Shown here: piece after piece, positions 4,221 to 5,241 of the stretch
How positions within the stretch are numbered: position 1 is the first letter of the stretch
Layout of the letters: the number at the start of each line of letters is the position of its first letter
Assembly: GCA_003251995.1 (NCBI GenBank)
Contig: QKDT01000160.1
Span: 1-5,241, forward strand
Direction: 5' to 3'
Length of the DNA stretch: 5,241 bases
Source of the DNA: Desulfovibrio desulfuricans
GTDB lineage: Bacteria > Desulfobacterota > Desulfovibrionia > Desulfovibrionales > Desulfovibrionaceae
The notes under the pieces: generated by a model
The model's input: only the letters and a program-made list of their open reading frames with translations
The model's database searches: none
Told to the model about the DNA's origin: nothing
Position numbers and translations under genes: made by a program

Positions 4221-4949
4221 ATGACCGACGACGCACTCAAAGAAACTATCGCCAGTTTGGCCGAACCCCTTGCAACGTCACTGGGCCTGGTCATCTGGGG
4301 AGTGGAAATCGTCCGCGCCGGGCGCACAGTGGTTCGGCTCTTTGTTGACGTGCCGTTTTCCGCGGCAACCGATACCCAGCCTGCCCCCACCCCCAGCGAC
4401 AACGACGATACTGATGCGCCATCCCTGGTCGCGCTTTCCGCCACCCTTGAGCAGTGCGAATACATATCGCGCCATATCGGCCTTGCCCTTGAGGTGGAGG
4501 ACACCATTCCCGAAGCGTATGTGCTGGAGGTATCCACCCCCGGCCTGACGCGGCTTTTCTTCAGCCTTGAGCAGATGCGCCACTATATGGGCGATGTTGT
4601 GGAGGCCCGCCTGCTTCGGGCGGTCGCCATCAACGAGACCGCACCCGAAGGGCCCAATCCTTCGCATGGCGGCCCCCGCCGTTTGTGGCGAGGCACGCTC
4701 CTTTCTGTTGAAGAGAACGCGTTTACGCTTGCCCCCGCCACCATTTCGCCCGAGGGCGACGTGACCCCCGAGAACCTGCCGCCGGTGTGCATTCCCTGGG
4801 ATGCCGTGCGCAGGGCAAGCCGCATGTATATTTTCAGGCAGCCGCAAAAACCTGGCAAAGGCCGCGCCAATGCGCCCAAAGCCAAGGCCGAGGCCAAGCC
4901 CCGTAAGGAAAAGAAAACAAAGTCTAGTGGTTCTGAAGAGAACCAATAA
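4221..4949 (+). CDS. rimP: Ribosome maturation factor RimP, enlarged
   Basis: RimP assists assembly of the 30S ribosomal subunit. The 242-residue protein has the family's N-terminal alpha/beta domain: LAEPLATSLGLVIWGVEIVR at 13-32, VVRLFVDV at 37-44, and the strongly conserved strand-turn YVLEVSTPGLTRLF at 100-113. The C-terminal SH3-like barrel follows (WRGTLLSVEENAFTL, then VCIPWDAVRRASRMYIF). It is about 90 residues longer than E. coli RimP. The excess is an acidic, proline-rich insertion at about 47-68, extra residues at about 138-152 and 172-188 inside the barrel, and a lysine-rich tail from about 207. Start: ATG 4221 gives the usual N-terminus, but AAAGGA (4199-4204) is 16 bases away and only AAGAA is closer, so initiation may be weak or coupled. 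nusA follows after 109 bases, the usual gene order. Confidence 0.93.
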   Translation: MTDDALKETIASLAEPLATSLGLVIWGVEIVRAGRTVVRLFVDVPFSAATDTQPAPTPSDNDDTDAPSLVALSATLEQCEYISRHIGLALEVEDTIPEAYVLEVSTPGLTRLFFSLEQMRHYMGDVVEARLLRAVAINETAPEGPNPSHGGPRRLWRGTLLSVEENAFTLAPATISPEGDVTPENLPPVCIPWDAVRRASRMYIFRQPQKPGKGRANAPKAKAEAKPRKEKKTKSSGSEENQ

Positions 4950-5058
4950 AACCTGACGCAACTGCACACTCGCATGGCAAGGCCAGATGCCCTCGCCGCC
5001 GTGAATATGGCAGGAACCAGAGATATTTTCGCCGCAGCGCCAGCAGCCGGAGGCACTC
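4950..5058 (+). other. rimP-nusA intergenic gap
   Basis: This is 109 bases without a clear promoter or terminator. A weak stem is possible near 4972-4991 (GCATGGC against GCC and ATGC with a two-base bulge). It is longer than typical for tightly coupled operon genes, but nothing here argues against co-transcription. Confidence 0.4.
5049..5053 (+). promoter_or_regulatory. Ribosome binding site of nusA
   Basis: GGAGG lies five bases before ATG 5059, a strong and well-placed site that fixes the nusA start. Confidence 0.85.
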
Positions 5059-5241
5059 ATGAATCTTGAACTCAAAAAGGCCATTGACCAGATCAGTAAG
5101 GACAAAGGCCTTGACCGCAACATGCTCATTGACACGCTTGAAGACGCGGTGCGCACCTCTGTGCTGCGCCGTTTCAGCGAAGATATGGACGTGGAAGTGA
5201 CCTACAATGACGAAACCGGCGACATTGAGGTCTACCAGTTT
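5059..5241 (+). CDS. nusA: Transcription termination/antitermination factor NusA, N-terminal fragment
   Basis: The first 61 residues are present and the frame is open to the last base of the window. NusA binds RNA polymerase near the RNA exit channel and modulates pausing, intrinsic termination and antitermination. The start MNLELKKAIDQISKDKGLD, followed by LIDTLEDAVRTSVLRRF, is the typical NusA N-terminal domain (helix, then the EAL/EDA-type helix and the first beta strands VEVTYNDETGDIEVYQF). S1 and KH domains would lie beyond the window. The start is supported by GGAGG five bases upstream. Position after rimP is conserved in most bacteria. In E. coli NusA influences expression of its own operon, which is relevant to the terminator in the leader here. 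Confidence 0.95.
   Translation, partial: MNLELKKAIDQISKDKGLDRNMLIDTLEDAVRTSVLRRFSEDMDVEVTYNDETGDIEVYQF

Noticed and set aside
4974..5069. 31-codon frame in the rimP-nusA gap overlapping the nusA start
   Set aside because: No ribosome site, low-complexity Ala-rich product; the GGAGG inside it clearly serves nusA.
4278..5156. Long minus-strand frame across rimP and the nusA start
   Set aside because: It is antisense to two conserved genes, with no recognisable domain; open only because of GC-rich codon bias.

Overview
The window looks like ordinary chromosome from a moderately GC-rich, strictly anaerobic member of the Desulfovibrio group (Desulfovibrionaceae, sulfate-reducing deltaproteobacteria). 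The reasons are an anaerobic-type thiamine set (thiG, then the radical-SAM tyrosine lyase thiH and a short thiF), a chemoreceptor with a cytoplasmic PAS sensor, an enlarged rimP directly before nusA, and overall codon and base use. The genus assignment is inferred from protein character and was not tested by a search.

Layout. Positions 1-74 carry the last codons of thiG. A 200-base gap with an 11-bp inverted repeat follows. thiH spans 275-1393, and a strong GC-rich hairpin separates it from thiF (about 1495-2121). These three genes make the thiazole half of thiamine: ThiF adenylates the sulfur carrier ThiS, ThiH cleaves tyrosine to dehydroglycine, and ThiG builds the thiazole phosphate. A methyl-accepting chemotaxis protein lies convergent to them on the minus strand (2228-3766). 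Its hairpin terminator, whose T run lies on the minus-strand side, sits between it and thiF.

Positions 3767-4220 form a 454-base AT-rich divergent intergenic region with most of the regulatory signals: a sigma-28-like promoter for the chemoreceptor, a G7 tract, a perfect short palindrome, and a sigma-70-type promoter with a T9 tract in its spacer. The transcript from that last promoter begins with a structured leader ending in a textbook intrinsic terminator (4124-4152), before rimP. rimP (4221-4949) and the start of nusA (5059 onward, cut by the window end) are the head of the ribosome maturation/transcription factor operon.

No mobile element, CRISPR array, tRNA, rRNA or defence system is visible, and all clear protein-coding genes belong to known families. 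The part most worth a second look is the rimP-nusA leader: an early terminator there could be an attenuator controlling nusA or the 3' end of a small RNA of about 90 nt.
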